A DNA stretch of 42,207 bases from Clostridiales bacterium. GTDB lineage: Bacteria; Bacillota; Clostridia; Lachnospirales; Lachnospiraceae. How positions within the stretch are numbered: the first letter of the stretch is position 1; every line of letters begins with the position of its first letter. The notes below the pieces were generated by a model. That model ran no database searches. It was not told the DNA's origin and worked only from the letters and a program-made list of their open reading frames with translations. Of this stretch, positions 27,752 to 36,888 are shown piece after piece. The DNA lies in the NCBI GenBank assembly GCA_012837865.1, contig DUQJ01000010.1, forward strand, positions 1 through 42,207. Direction: 5' to 3'. The position numbers and the translations under genes were made by a program.

Positions 27752-27768
27752 CTTAATCTCCCCTATAT

Positions 27769-28428
27769 TTATTCCATATACCATGTGTCAGTTTTTGTTT
27801 TTTCTTGTGGTTTTTCATCTTTTGGAATATATTTTTTAAATACTTTCTCCATTAATAATGATATAAAGTATGTCAAAGTAGCTGGCATAATTACTATGGC
27901 TACTGGAAATGTGTATAATATTAATAAGGCAATAATAATTATAAGAAGCATAGCAATTGTTGATGGTAAATGCCTAATTGATAATATCAAAGAATTATTA
28001 AATGTTTCCTTAAGCTTTAATTCAAACCTTGATAATACTGGAAATATATATAATGTAGTAAGTACAAGCACAGTTCCTATTATTGTAAAGATGCCAAATA
28101 AAAGATATGCCAAACTATTACCTTGTTTTAATAAAAAATTTGCATATACAAAATCAAAATATATTATTATATAGGCAGGGATTAATATTATGGATATAAT
28201 TGCCCCTTTTTTAAAGTTTAATTTAAATGATTTGAAATATTCTTTTGTTATATAGCCTCTTTCTCTTCTAAGTACTTTAACTACAGAATAGTATAGCGCT
28301 GTTGTTGATGGCCCAATTGTAAAAATTGGTATGCTTAGAACCAAGCAAATTATACTAATCATTACTAGATCAAATAATTTGCTAAGTGCAACTAAAACTG
28401 GATTATCAAGATCAATTCCGTCATTCAT
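27769..28428 (-). CDS. YesL/DUF624 family membrane protein
   Basis: 219 residues with about five to six membrane helices; [20 protein letters not shown] followed by [20 protein letters not shown] is the typical N-terminal YesL pattern. These proteins are common near carbohydrate transporters, but here the neighbour is glnN, so the role is unknown. An AAGGAG site precedes the ATG. Confidence 0.8.
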   Translation of the reverse strand: MNDGIDLDNPVLVALSKLFDLVMISIICLVLSIPIFTIGPSTTALYYSVVKVLRRERGYITKEYFKSFKLNFKKGAIISIILIPAYIIIYFDFVYANFLLKQGNSLAYLLFGIFTIIGTVLVLTTLYIFPVLSRFELKLKETFNNSLILSIRHLPSTIAMLLIIIIALLILYTFPVAIVIMPATLTYFISLLMEKVFKKYIPKDEKPQEKTKTDTWYME

Positions 28429-28542
28429 TTTATTTCTCCTTGTACTATTTATAACTTAGTTTATTTTTATATATAATAACACAATTTAGATGTTTTTGAA
28501 ATGATATATAAATGTTTTCTATAAATAACAGGTCTAAACTTA

Positions 28543-28571
28543 AAAAAACAGGTCAATTGACCTGTTTTTTA
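28543..28571. terminator. Terminator after the rubrerythrin gene
   Basis: Perfect palindrome AAACAGGTC/GACCTGTTT around AATT with flanking A and T runs, 10 bases after the rubrerythrin stop. It could work in both directions. Confidence 0.85.
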
Positions 28572-28580
28572 TTATTATTC

Positions 28581-29177
28581 TTAGAAACAATCATCTAATA
28601 GTTGGAAGTAGGCTTGTGAATGAACACATGTTGGGCAAATATCTGGTGCTACATCGCCTTCATGAATATGTCCACAATTAATACATTTCCAAAATACTTT
28701 TCCATCTTTTTTAAATACTGTACCATTTTCTATATTAGCAAGTAATTTACGATATCTTTCTTCATGATGTTTCTCAACACCTGCTATCAATAAGAACCTA
28801 GCAGCGATTTCTGGAAATCCTTCTTCTTTTGCAACTCTTGCAAACTCAGGGTAATCAACATCCGCTTCTTCATGCTCACCTTCAGCTGCTGATTTAAGAT
28901 TAGCTTTTGTATCTCCATATGCAAATGGATAAGTTGCATTAATATCAACTGGTGCTGGATTCTCTCCATCTAAATTTTCAAGTGCAAATTTCATAAATAC
29001 TTTTGCATGTTCTTTTTCATTTTCTGCAGTTTCTAAAAAAATGTTTTGGATTTGCTTATATCCTTCTTTGCCTGCAACAGAAGCAAAATAGGTATATCTC
29101 ATTCTAGCTTGTGATTCACCTGCAAATGATTTCATTAAATTCTCCAGTGTTTTTGTACCTCTTAAATTCTTTGCCAT
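28581..29177 (-). CDS. rbr: Rubrerythrin
   Basis: 198 residues from MAKNLRGTKTLENLMKSFAG; thirteen extra codons upstream overlap the ribosome site AAAGGAGG and are rejected. The ferritin-like diiron domain has its metal ligands in FAGESQARMRY, ETAENEKEHAK and AGVEKHHEERY; the C-terminal rubredoxin-like domain has CINCGHIHEG and CPTCVHSQAYF. It reduces hydrogen peroxide in anaerobes. The last Cys pair is followed by Val where Gly is more usual. It follows the DUF1015 gene closely and may be co-transcribed. Confidence 0.93.
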   Translation of the reverse strand: MAKNLRGTKTLENLMKSFAGESQARMRYTYFASVAGKEGYKQIQNIFLETAENEKEHAKVFMKFALENLDGENPAPVDINATYPFAYGDTKANLKSAAEGEHEEADVDYPEFARVAKEEGFPEIAARFLLIAGVEKHHEERYRKLLANIENGTVFKKDGKVFWKCINCGHIHEGDVAPDICPTCVHSQAYFQLLDDCF

Positions 29178-29221
29178 AAATGTTTTATCCTCCTTTAAAA
29201 TTATTAATTGCAACAATTATT

Positions 29222-30463
29222 TTATGTTAATTTATGAATAAATATACCACTTCTCAATTTTGGTTCAAACCAAGTTGATTTAGGTGGCATTAATTTATCA
29301 TCATCAGATACATCAAACAATTCCGTTATTGATGTTGGATACATTGCAAAAGCAATTGCCATATCTGTAGAAGTTCGTCTTTCTAGTTCTTTTAATCCTC
29401 TAATTCCTCCTATGAAATCAATACGATTATCAGTTCTTGGATCCTCTATACCTAATATAGGATTAAGTATATAATCTTGAAGCAATGAAACATCCAGAAT
29501 CTTAACTGAATCTTTGCCTTCTAAAATTTCTTCTTTTATATTTAATGAATACCATTCATTATCAAGGTACATTGCAAATTCACCTTTTTGTTTTGGTGTA
29601 TATTGAGTTTTACCTATAACTTTTATATTAAAATCTTTATTAATTAAATCTAATAATTCTTCTTTTTCTAAGCCATTAAGGTCTTTAACTGTACGATTAT
29701 AAGACATTATTAGAAGTTGATCATGTGGAAATAGGACTGATAAAAAATAATTATAAGGCTCCGTGCCTTGATAATTTTCATTTTCCTGTCTTCTTTTTAA
29801 ACCAACTTTAACTGCTGATGCAGATCTATGATGACCATCTGCTATATATATATTATCAATTTCTTTAAATGCTTGCTGAAGTTTACCTACACTTGCATCA
29901 TCAGAAGTTCTCCAAACCTTATGAGTTACACCGTCAGGAGATGTGAAATTATATAATGGTTTATCCTTCTTAATTAGTGATACTTCTGTATTAATAATAT
30001 TATTTGAACGATATGCTAAAAAAATTGGTCCTGTTTGTGCATTACATACATCAACATGAGTGATTCTATCAATCTCTTTATCTTCTCTAGTTTTTTCATG
30101 TTTTTTAATTATATTGTTTTGATAATCATCTATAGATGCACATGCAACAATTCCTGTTTGTGATCGTCCATCCATAATCAATTCATATATATAATAACAA
30201 GGCTCTTGGTCTTGAATTAATATTTCTTCCGAAATCATAGACTCTAGTAATTCCTTCGCTTTTTTATAAACAATAGGATCATAGGTATCTATCGAATCAT
30301 CAAATTGTGTTTCAGCTCTATCTACTTTTAAAAAAGATAATGGTTGTCTTTCTACTTCTCTTTTTGCTTCTTCTCTACTATACACGTCATATGGAAGAGC
30401 TGCTACCTTGTCCACTACTACGGTGTTAGGTCTGATACATAGAAATGGTTTAACTATTGCCAT
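29222..30463 (-). CDS. DUF1015 family protein
   Basis: 413 residues, full length. Conserved segments: PFLCIRPN, AALPYDVYSREEA, HVDVCNAQTGPIFLAYR, NIYIADGHHRSASAV and FIGGIRGLKEL. The ADGHHR motif suggests a nucleotide- or phosphate-handling enzyme, but no function is established to my knowledge. In Clostridia it is regularly next to serA and serC, which hints at a link with serine or phosphoserine metabolism. It has its own promoter. Confidence 0.85.
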   Translation of the reverse strand: MAIVKPFLCIRPNTVVVDKVAALPYDVYSREEAKREVERQPLSFLKVDRAETQFDDSIDTYDPIVYKKAKELLESMISEEILIQDQEPCYYIYELIMDGRSQTGIVACASIDDYQNNIIKKHEKTREDKEIDRITHVDVCNAQTGPIFLAYRSNNIINTEVSLIKKDKPLYNFTSPDGVTHKVWRTSDDASVGKLQQAFKEIDNIYIADGHHRSASAVKVGLKRRQENENYQGTEPYNYFLSVLFPHDQLLIMSYNRTVKDLNGLEKEELLDLINKDFNIKVIGKTQYTPKQKGEFAMYLDNEWYSLNIKEEILEGKDSVKILDVSLLQDYILNPILGIEDPRTDNRIDFIGGIRGLKELERRTSTDMAIAFAMYPTSITELFDVSDDDKLMPPKSTWFEPKLRSGIFIHKLT

Positions 30464-30496
30464 TTAATTTTACCCCCGTGCTAATTTATAGTGATA

Positions 30497-30525
30497 ATTA
30501 TAGCATGTATTTATCAAAAAATCAA
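30497..30525 (-). promoter_or_regulatory. Promoter of the DUF1015 gene
   Basis: Minus strand TTGATT (30520-30525) and TATAAT (30497-30502) with 17-base spacing, about 35 bases before the start codon. Confidence 0.65.
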
Positions 30526-30571
30526 ACTACTCAAACTGTTTCTTACTTATTTTTCATCTATTTTAAGATCT

Positions 30572-30607
30572 AAAAAAACCCAGTATCATGATTTTAAGAT
30601 ACTGGGA
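30572..30607 (-). terminator. Terminator after serA
   Basis: Nine-bp arms CCCAGTATC / GATACTGGG with a ten-base loop, followed on the minus strand by a T7 run, 21 bases after the serA stop. Confidence 0.9.
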
Positions 30608-30627
30608 TTATAGTTTTTATAATCTTA

Positions 30628-31806
30628 TTATTTGATTACTCTTACTTTTAAAACACCCTCAATAGCCATTAATTTTTCAACTACCTTACTATAATTAGGG
30701 TCTTCTATATCTATTAGACTATATGCATATTCACCTTTACTCTTATTAACCATATCAGAAATATTAATATTAACTTCTGAAAATGCTCCTGTGAATTGCG
30801 TTAACATATAAGGAATGTTTTTGTGAAGTATAGCAACTCTTCCTGCCTTATCACATACACCTGCATTACAATTTGGGAAATTTACAGAGTTAAGAATATT
30901 ACCATTCTCCATATAATCTCTTATTTCTTTAACTGCCATTATTGCGCAATTATCTTCAGATTCTTCCGTTGATGCTCCAAGATGAGGAATTGCGATAACA
31001 TTTTTCATCTTACCTGTTTTTACATTTGGAAAGTCAGTTACATATTTTGCAACTTTACCTTGTTCAAGTGCTTCTATCATATCATCATCATTAATCAATA
31101 AATCTCTAGCAAAATTCAGAATTACAACTCCATCTTTCATTTTTGATATTGAATCTTTATTAATCATTTGATTTGTATTTAAATTAGGGTCTTCATTTTT
31201 TAATAATGGTGTATGAACTGTTATAAAATCACAATTTGCATATATTTCTTCTCTTGATTTAACATGTATTATATCTCTAGATAAATTCCATGCACTATCA
31301 ACTGAAATAAATGGATCATAGCCATATACTTCCATGCCCATTCTTTTTGCTGCATTGGCAACTAGAACACCTATTGCACCAAGTCCAATAACTCCGATTT
31401 TTCTACCTTTAATCTCAGTACCAGCAAAATTCTTTTTTTCTTTTTCCACAAGTTTTGATATATTATCATTGTCCTTGTTAGCATTAACCCAGTTAACTCC
31501 ACCTACTATATCTCTAGATGCAAGTAAAAGTCCTGCTACTGCAAGTTCCTTAACCCCATTAGCATTAGCACCTGGTGTATTAAATACTACAATACCTTGG
31601 TCTGCACATTTATTTACGGGAATATTATTAACTCCTGCTCCTGCTCTTGCAACAGCCACAAGGTTTTTGGATAATTCCATATCATGCATTGAAGCACTTC
31701 TTACAAGAATCATTTCAGCTTCATCTATATCCTTAGTCTCTGTATATTGATCATTAAATATATTTAACCCTACTTGTGCGATTGGATTAAGACAATTATA
31801 TTTCAT
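30628..31806 (-). CDS. serA: D-3-phosphoglycerate dehydrogenase
   Basis: 392 residues, the short form with a C-terminal ACT domain and no intervening domain. RSASMHDMELSKNLVAVARA in the substrate domain, GLGAIGVLVANAAKRMG as NAD-binding loop, and IPHLGASTEESEDN with the catalytic His are seen. It opens serine synthesis by oxidising 3-phosphoglycerate. It lies 25 bases after serC. The ACT domain (from about residue 320) suggests serine feedback. Confidence 0.93.
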   Translation of the reverse strand: MKYNCLNPIAQVGLNIFNDQYTETKDIDEAEMILVRSASMHDMELSKNLVAVARAGAGVNNIPVNKCADQGIVVFNTPGANANGVKELAVAGLLLASRDIVGGVNWVNANKDNDNISKLVEKEKKNFAGTEIKGRKIGVIGLGAIGVLVANAAKRMGMEVYGYDPFISVDSAWNLSRDIIHVKSREEIYANCDFITVHTPLLKNEDPNLNTNQMINKDSISKMKDGVVILNFARDLLINDDDMIEALEQGKVAKYVTDFPNVKTGKMKNVIAIPHLGASTEESEDNCAIMAVKEIRDYMENGNILNSVNFPNCNAGVCDKAGRVAILHKNIPYMLTQFTGAFSEVNINISDMVNKSKGEYAYSLIDIEDPNYSKVVEKLMAIEGVLKVRVIK

Positions 31807-31831
31807 TTATTATTCCTCCTTATTAATGCAA

Positions 31832-32914
31832 CTATCTATTAGCTTCTTCAAACTTTTTCATGAATTCAACTAATTTCTCAACACCTTCTACTGGCATTGC
31901 ATTATAGATACTTGCTCTCATACCGCCAACTGATCTATGTCCTTTTAGATTTTCAAAACCATTTTCTTTAGCTTCTTTTATGAATTTAGCATCAATCTCA
32001 TCATTTCCTGTAATAAATGGAACATTCATTAATGAGCGAGAATCTTTTTCAACGGTTCCTTTAAATAATTTACTTTGATCTAAGAAATTATATAAAATAC
32101 CAGCCTTTTTCTCATTTCTTTCTTTCATGGCTTCAAGACCGCCTATATTCTTAATCCATTTAAATACTTTACCACATACATATATACCATATGCAGGTGG
32201 AGTATTGTATAAAGACTTGCTATCATTATGTATTTTATATTTTAACATTGTAGGAGTTCCTGCAAGTGTATCTTCTGTTATTAGATCTTCTCTTATAATT
32301 ACTATTACTACACCTGCTGGTCCTATGTTCTTTTGTACTCCAGCAAAAATTACTCCATATTTAGATACATCTACTGGTTCAGATAATATACAAGAGGACA
32401 TATCTGATACAAGGTATTTCCCCTTTGTATTAGGTAAGGTCTTAAATTTAGTACCGTATATCGTATTGTTTTCGCAAATGTAAACATAGTCTGCATCCTC
32501 AGATATCGGTAAGTCTGAACAATCTGGTATATATGAAAATGTTTTATCTGCTGATGAAGCAATCGCATTTCCTTTGCCATATATATCTGCTTCTTGATAA
32601 GCCTTCTTTGCCCATTGGCCAGTTATAATATAATCCGCAACTTTATTCTTCATAAGATTCATTGGTATCATTGCAAATTGTTGTGATGCTCCACCTTGTA
32701 AAAATAAAACCCTATAATTTTTAGGAATATTTAATAATTCCCTTAAATCTTCTTCAGCTTCATTAATTATAACTTCATATGCTTTAGATCTATGGCTCAT
32801 TTCCATTACAGACATACCTGTACTTCTGTAATTAAGCATTTCATCTGCAGCTTCTCTTAAAACTTCTTCCGGTAATACAGCTGGCCCTGCTGAAAAATTA
32901 TATATTCTTTCCAT
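31832..32914 (-). CDS. serC: Phosphoserine aminotransferase
   Basis: 360 residues, full length. PLP Lys195 is in AGVQKNIGPAG; YNFSAGPAVLP opens the protein and GGMRASIYNAMP is near the end. It converts 3-phosphohydroxypyruvate to phosphoserine with glutamate. First gene of serC-serA. No serB is in the window. It has a strong promoter and a leader of about 115 bases. Confidence 0.95.
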   Translation of the reverse strand: MERIYNFSAGPAVLPEEVLREAADEMLNYRSTGMSVMEMSHRSKAYEVIINEAEEDLRELLNIPKNYRVLFLQGGASQQFAMIPMNLMKNKVADYIITGQWAKKAYQEADIYGKGNAIASSADKTFSYIPDCSDLPISEDADYVYICENNTIYGTKFKTLPNTKGKYLVSDMSSCILSEPVDVSKYGVIFAGVQKNIGPAGVVIVIIREDLITEDTLAGTPTMLKYKIHNDSKSLYNTPPAYGIYVCGKVFKWIKNIGGLEAMKERNEKKAGILYNFLDQSKLFKGTVEKDSRSLMNVPFITGNDEIDAKFIKEAKENGFENLKGHRSVGGMRASIYNAMPVEGVEKLVEFMKKFEEANR

Positions 32915-33030
32915 TGCCCCATCCTCCTATAATAAGTGTCAACATTGTAGTTGCATCAATTAATTCATATTTGGAATTCATATGTGAATTTGCATGATCA
33001 ACTCTATGCTTTAATATAATAAAGCATTTC
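32915..33030 (-). promoter_or_regulatory. Structured 5' leader of serC
   Basis: The predicted transcript begins near 33029. It opens with a perfect 8-bp hairpin ATGCTTTA/TAAAGCAT (33006-33027). A second inverted repeat, AATTCA-TATG-TGAATT, lies at 32975-32990. Repeated ATATGAATT and TGATGCAA-like words follow before the AGGAGG site. It does not show the T-box GGTGGNACCGCG motif or any riboswitch core I recognise. Confidence 0.4.
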
Positions 33031-33035
33031 CTTTT

Positions 33036-33064
33036 ATTATAGAGCCCCGTTATTTTTTTGTCAA
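33036..33064 (-). promoter_or_regulatory. Sigma-A promoter of serC-serA
   Basis: Minus strand TTGACA (33059-33064) and TATAAT (33036-33041), 17-base spacing. Confidence 0.85.
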
Positions 33065-33118
33065 TATCATTATCCTCATTTAGTTATGAATCTTTCTGAT
33101 ATTATATATAAGTTCACA

Positions 33119-33150
33119 AAAAAAACCGATATAACAATTATTATACCGGC
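33119..33150 (-). terminator. Terminator after ilvB
   Basis: Arms CCGGTATAA / TTATATCGG (one G-T pair) followed on the minus strand by a T7 run, about 20 bases after the ilvB stop. Confidence 0.8.
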
Positions 33151-33168
33151 TTTTCTAATAACTTTATA

Positions 33169-34854
33169 TTAGCCAAAGTTTTTTTCAGCTAAATCATCTT
33201 CATTAAACACTTCATTAATTCCTGCACCAGGTGCAACCATTGGCCAAACTTTTTCATCACAATCAATATGACAATCTATTACTACTGGACCATCTGCCTT
33301 AAGTGCTTTTCTTATTACATCTTCAAGTTCCTCTTTCTTTGTTACTTTATAGCCTGTCGCTCCAAGTGCTTCTGCTATTTTAACAAAGTCAAGTCCATCA
33401 TCAAAAGTGGTGTATGAATATCTTTCACCATAGAATAAGTTCTGCCATTGTCTTACCATTCCCAAAACATGGTTGTTGAAAACAACTTCAATAATTGGAA
33501 TCTTATACCTAGATGCTGTAGCTATTTCATTTAAATTCATTCTAAAACAACCATCACCTGCTATATTAAATACTGGCATATCAGGTCTACCAAGTTTTGC
33601 TCCCATTGAAGCTCCCAAGCCATATCCCATTGTTCCTAAACCACCAGATGTAATAAATGTTCTTTCTTTTCTGTAATGATAAAATTGAGCCGCCCACATT
33701 TGATGTTGACCAACTTCAGTAGTTATAATTGCATCACCTTTAGTAATCTCATATAACTTTTCCATAATATATGGACCAGTAAGTATATCTTTATGATAAG
33801 TTAATGGAAATTGTTCTTTAATATCCATTACTTCTTGGTTCCACTCGCTATGGTCCAACTTATCTATTTTAGTATTTATAATTTTCAATACTTCTTTTAT
33901 ATCTCCAATAACACTACTGTGTGTAATAACATTTTTATCTATTTCAGCAGGGTCTATATCTATTTGCAAGATTTTTGCTCGTTTTGCGAAAGCAGAACTC
34001 TTACCAATTACTCTGTCCGAGAATCTTGCGCCAATAGTTATTAATAAATCACATTTGGTTACTCCAAGATTAGAAGCCTTAGATCCATGCATACCAATCA
34101 TGCCTGTATATAGTGGGTTAGTACCATCAAAAGATCCCTTTGCCATTAAAGTATCTGTAATTGGAGCATTAACTTTATCAATGAACTCCTCTAATTCCTT
34201 ATAAGCATCTGATAAAACTGCACCACCACCAACTAATATAAATGGTTTCTTTGCTTTATTAATAAGTTTAACTGCTTTATCAATATCTTCATCAGTTATG
34301 TTTTTTGTACATCTTTCAACTTCAACTGGCGCTACATAATTATATTCTGTTTCAGCGGCTGTAACATCCTTAGTTATATCTATTAATACCGGACCTGGTC
34401 TACCACTTTTAGCAATAACAAATGCTTTTCTAATAATATCTGCAAGTAAGGTTACATCTTTTACGATATAATTATGTTTTGTTATCGGCATTGTTATTCC
34501 TGCAATATCTACTTCTTGGAACGAATCTTTTCCTAATAGGCCTGTTGCAACATTAGCTGTAATTGCTACCATTGGTATGCTATCCATATATGCTGTAGCA
34601 ATACCTGTAACTAAGTTTGTTGCACCTGGTCCAGAAGTTGCAAAGCACACTCCTACTTTACCAGTTGCTCTTGCATAACCATCTGCTGCATGTGCTGCTG
34701 CCTGCTCATGTGCTGTTAAAACATGTTTAACATCATCTTGTTTATATAGTTCATCATAGATGTTAAGGATGGCACCGCCTGGATAACCAAATATAATGTC
34801 AACTCCTTGTTCCTTTAAACATTCTATTACAATTTTCGAACCTGTTATTTTCAT
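33169..34854 (-). CDS. ilvB: Acetolactate synthase, large subunit
   Basis: 561 residues. The catalytic Glu50 is in LTAHEQAAAHAADGYAR; the thiamine diphosphate motif starts at GDGCFRMNLNEIATA and ends at VFNN. The central domain has GGGAVLSDAY and later IGARFSDRVIG. It makes acetolactate or acetohydroxybutyrate for valine, leucine and isoleucine. It is 24 bases after ilvD. No regulatory subunit (ilvN) follows; a terminator comes instead. A catabolic AlsS is less likely beside ilvD. Confidence 0.93.
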   Translation of the reverse strand: MKITGSKIVIECLKEQGVDIIFGYPGGAILNIYDELYKQDDVKHVLTAHEQAAAHAADGYARATGKVGVCFATSGPGATNLVTGIATAYMDSIPMVAITANVATGLLGKDSFQEVDIAGITMPITKHNYIVKDVTLLADIIRKAFVIAKSGRPGPVLIDITKDVTAAETEYNYVAPVEVERCTKNITDEDIDKAVKLINKAKKPFILVGGGAVLSDAYKELEEFIDKVNAPITDTLMAKGSFDGTNPLYTGMIGMHGSKASNLGVTKCDLLITIGARFSDRVIGKSSAFAKRAKILQIDIDPAEIDKNVITHSSVIGDIKEVLKIINTKIDKLDHSEWNQEVMDIKEQFPLTYHKDILTGPYIMEKLYEITKGDAIITTEVGQHQMWAAQFYHYRKERTFITSGGLGTMGYGLGASMGAKLGRPDMPVFNIAGDGCFRMNLNEIATASRYKIPIIEVVFNNHVLGMVRQWQNLFYGERYSYTTFDDGLDFVKIAEALGATGYKVTKKEELEDVIRKALKADGPVVIDCHIDCDEKVWPMVAPGAGINEVFNEDDLAEKNFG

Positions 34855-34878
34855 AATTATACCTCCACTTTCAAACTA

Positions 34879-36564
34879 CTAACCTTTAGATTTATCTAAA
34901 CAAGGTATTTCTAATATAGCACCTTTATTTCCCGAACTTACCATCGCTGCATATCTAGCAAGATATCCTGTCTTAATTGATGGTTCTTTTGGTTTCCATT
35001 CTTTTCTTCTGTTTTCTAGCTCCTCGTCAGATACATCAATCTCTAATTTATTATTATCTATATCAATATTAATAATATCTCCTTCTTTGACTAAAGCTAT
35101 ATTACCACCAACTGCTGCCTCTGGTGATACATGGCCTATACAAGCACCTCTAGTTGCTCCTGAGAATCTACCATCTGTAATTAAAGCTACAGATGAACCA
35201 AGTCCCATGCCCATAATTGCACTTGTAGGACCGAGCATTTCTCTCATCCCTGGCCCACCTTTTGGACCTTCATATCTTATAATAATGACATCGCCTTTGA
35301 CAATTTTGCCTGCTTCTATAGCTTCTATAGTTTCTTCCTCTGATTCAAATACTCTAGCTGGACCTGAATGCTTCATCATTTCAGGAAGAACAGCAGATCT
35401 TTTAATAACCGCTGTATCAGGCGCTAAATTACCTTTAAGTATAGCAATACCACCTGTTTCACTGTATGGGTTTTCTATAGGCCTAATTACATCATGGTCA
35501 TAATTAATTGAATTTTTAATATTTTCTCCTACAGTTTTACCTGTTACTGTTATAAGGTCAGTATATAGAAGTTTCTTTTTATCTAATTCTTTCATTACAG
35601 CATATACTCCACCAGCTTCATTAAGATCTTCGACATATGTATTGCCTGCTGGTGCCAAATGACATAAATTAGGTGTCTTTTTACTAATTTGGTTTGCAAT
35701 CTCTAAATCTAAGTCAATTCCTACTTCATTAGCTATTGCTGGTAAATGTAGCATACTATTTGTAGAACATCCTAGAGCCATATCAACCGTAAGAGCATTC
35801 ATAAAAGCTTTTTCTGTCATTACATCTCTTGGTCTAATATCATCTTTAAACAATTCCATAATCTGCATTCCTGCTCTTTTAGCCAATTTAATTCTTTCAG
35901 AATAAACTGCCGGAATTGTTCCATTACCTTTTAGGCCCATTCCAAGAGCTTCTGTCAGACAATTCATAGAGTTTGCAGTATACATACCTGAACAAGAACC
36001 ACATGTTGCACAAGCTCTCATTTCATATTCATCTACTTCTTCTTCTGTCATATTTCCTGCGTTATACACGCCTACAGCTTCAAACATACTTGATAGGCTT
36101 GTTTTTTTCCCTTTGACACGGCCTGCTAACATAGGTCCACCACTAACGAAAATCGTTGGAACATTTAACCTTGCTGCCGCCATTAATAAACCTGGAACAT
36201 TTTTATCACAGTTAGGGACCATAACTAATGCATCAAATTGATGTGCCATAGCAACTGCTTCTGTAGAATCTGCTATTAAATCTCTTGTCGCTAATGAGTA
36301 TTTCATTCCTATATGGCCCATTGCAATACCATCACATACTGCTATTGCTGGAAATACTAAAGGTGTTCCACCAGCCATCGCTACACCTAGTTTCACTGCT
36401 TCAACTATTTTATCAAGATTAATATGACCTGGGACTATTTCATTATGAGAGCTAACAATACCAACTAAGGGTTTTTGTATCTCTTCCCTTGTAAGCCCAA
36501 GAGCATGAAATAAAGATCTATGGGGTGAACGATTAATTCCTTCTTTAACTAAATCACTTCTCAT
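34879..36564 (-). CDS. ilvD: Dihydroxy-acid dehydratase
   Basis: 561 residues. Iron-sulfur cluster cysteines are seen in [10 protein letters not shown] and [49 protein letters not shown] and the N-terminal [15 protein letters not shown] are conserved. It converts dihydroxy acids to the keto acids of valine and isoleucine. First gene of an ilvD-ilvB operon. An AAAGGTGG site precedes the ATG. Confidence 0.95.
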   Translation of the reverse strand: MRSDLVKEGINRSPHRSLFHALGLTREEIQKPLVGIVSSHNEIVPGHINLDKIVEAVKLGVAMAGGTPLVFPAIAVCDGIAMGHIGMKYSLATRDLIADSTEAVAMAHQFDALVMVPNCDKNVPGLLMAAARLNVPTIFVSGGPMLAGRVKGKKTSLSSMFEAVGVYNAGNMTEEEVDEYEMRACATCGSCSGMYTANSMNCLTEALGMGLKGNGTIPAVYSERIKLAKRAGMQIMELFKDDIRPRDVMTEKAFMNALTVDMALGCSTNSMLHLPAIANEVGIDLDLEIANQISKKTPNLCHLAPAGNTYVEDLNEAGGVYAVMKELDKKKLLYTDLITVTGKTVGENIKNSINYDHDVIRPIENPYSETGGIAILKGNLAPDTAVIKRSAVLPEMMKHSGPARVFESEEETIEAIEAGKIVKGDVIIIRYEGPKGGPGMREMLGPTSAIMGMGLGSSVALITDGRFSGATRGACIGHVSPEAAVGGNIALVKEGDIINIDIDNNKLEIDVSDEELENRRKEWKPKEPSIKTGYLARYAAMVSSGNKGAILEIPCLDKSKG

Positions 36565-36645
36565 ATGATTACCACCTTTTCTAATAATATTTATAAAAAT
36601 ATCGCCTTGAGAGACGATTGCATAAAATTTTATATAATAAGCTCT

Positions 36646-36674
36646 ATAATAAATGATTTTGCACTAAAAATCAA
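36646..36674 (-). promoter_or_regulatory. Promoter of ilvD-ilvB
   Basis: Minus strand TTGATT (36669-36674) and TATTAT (36646-36651) with 17-base spacing. About 75 bases of leader follow, with no T-box or leucine-rich leader peptide that I can see. Confidence 0.65.
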
Positions 36675-36714
36675 TAAAAACTTTATTATAATGTAAAATA
36701 TTTGTAATATAATA

Positions 36715-36757
36715 AAAAAAGAGTAGTTTTATGACTTACTCCACTCTTTTGCACCTA
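36715..36757 (-). terminator. Orphan terminator-like hairpin
   Basis: On the minus strand AAGAGTGGAGT pairs with ACTACTCTT (small bulge) and is followed by T7. No intact minus-strand gene feeds into it; the insertion sequence lies directly behind, so it may be the end of a displaced gene or a block against transcription out of the element. The rest of 36565-36888 holds only the ilvD promoter and the insertion sequence left flank. Confidence 0.5.
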
Positions 36758-36888
36758 CTATTTAATCAATTTTGCTTGAATCAATGGATTTATCTAAGGT
36801 TCAGGCTTTTTTTATTTTGAAAATTTATCAAATTCTTGTGGCGAACGGGTTCGGAATGTGGTATAATAGGGTATCGGAGGTGTATATT

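Noticed and set aside
32915-33064. T-box riboswitch upstream of serC
   Set aside because: No GGTGGNACCGCG antiterminator motif, no terminator and a leader that is too short.
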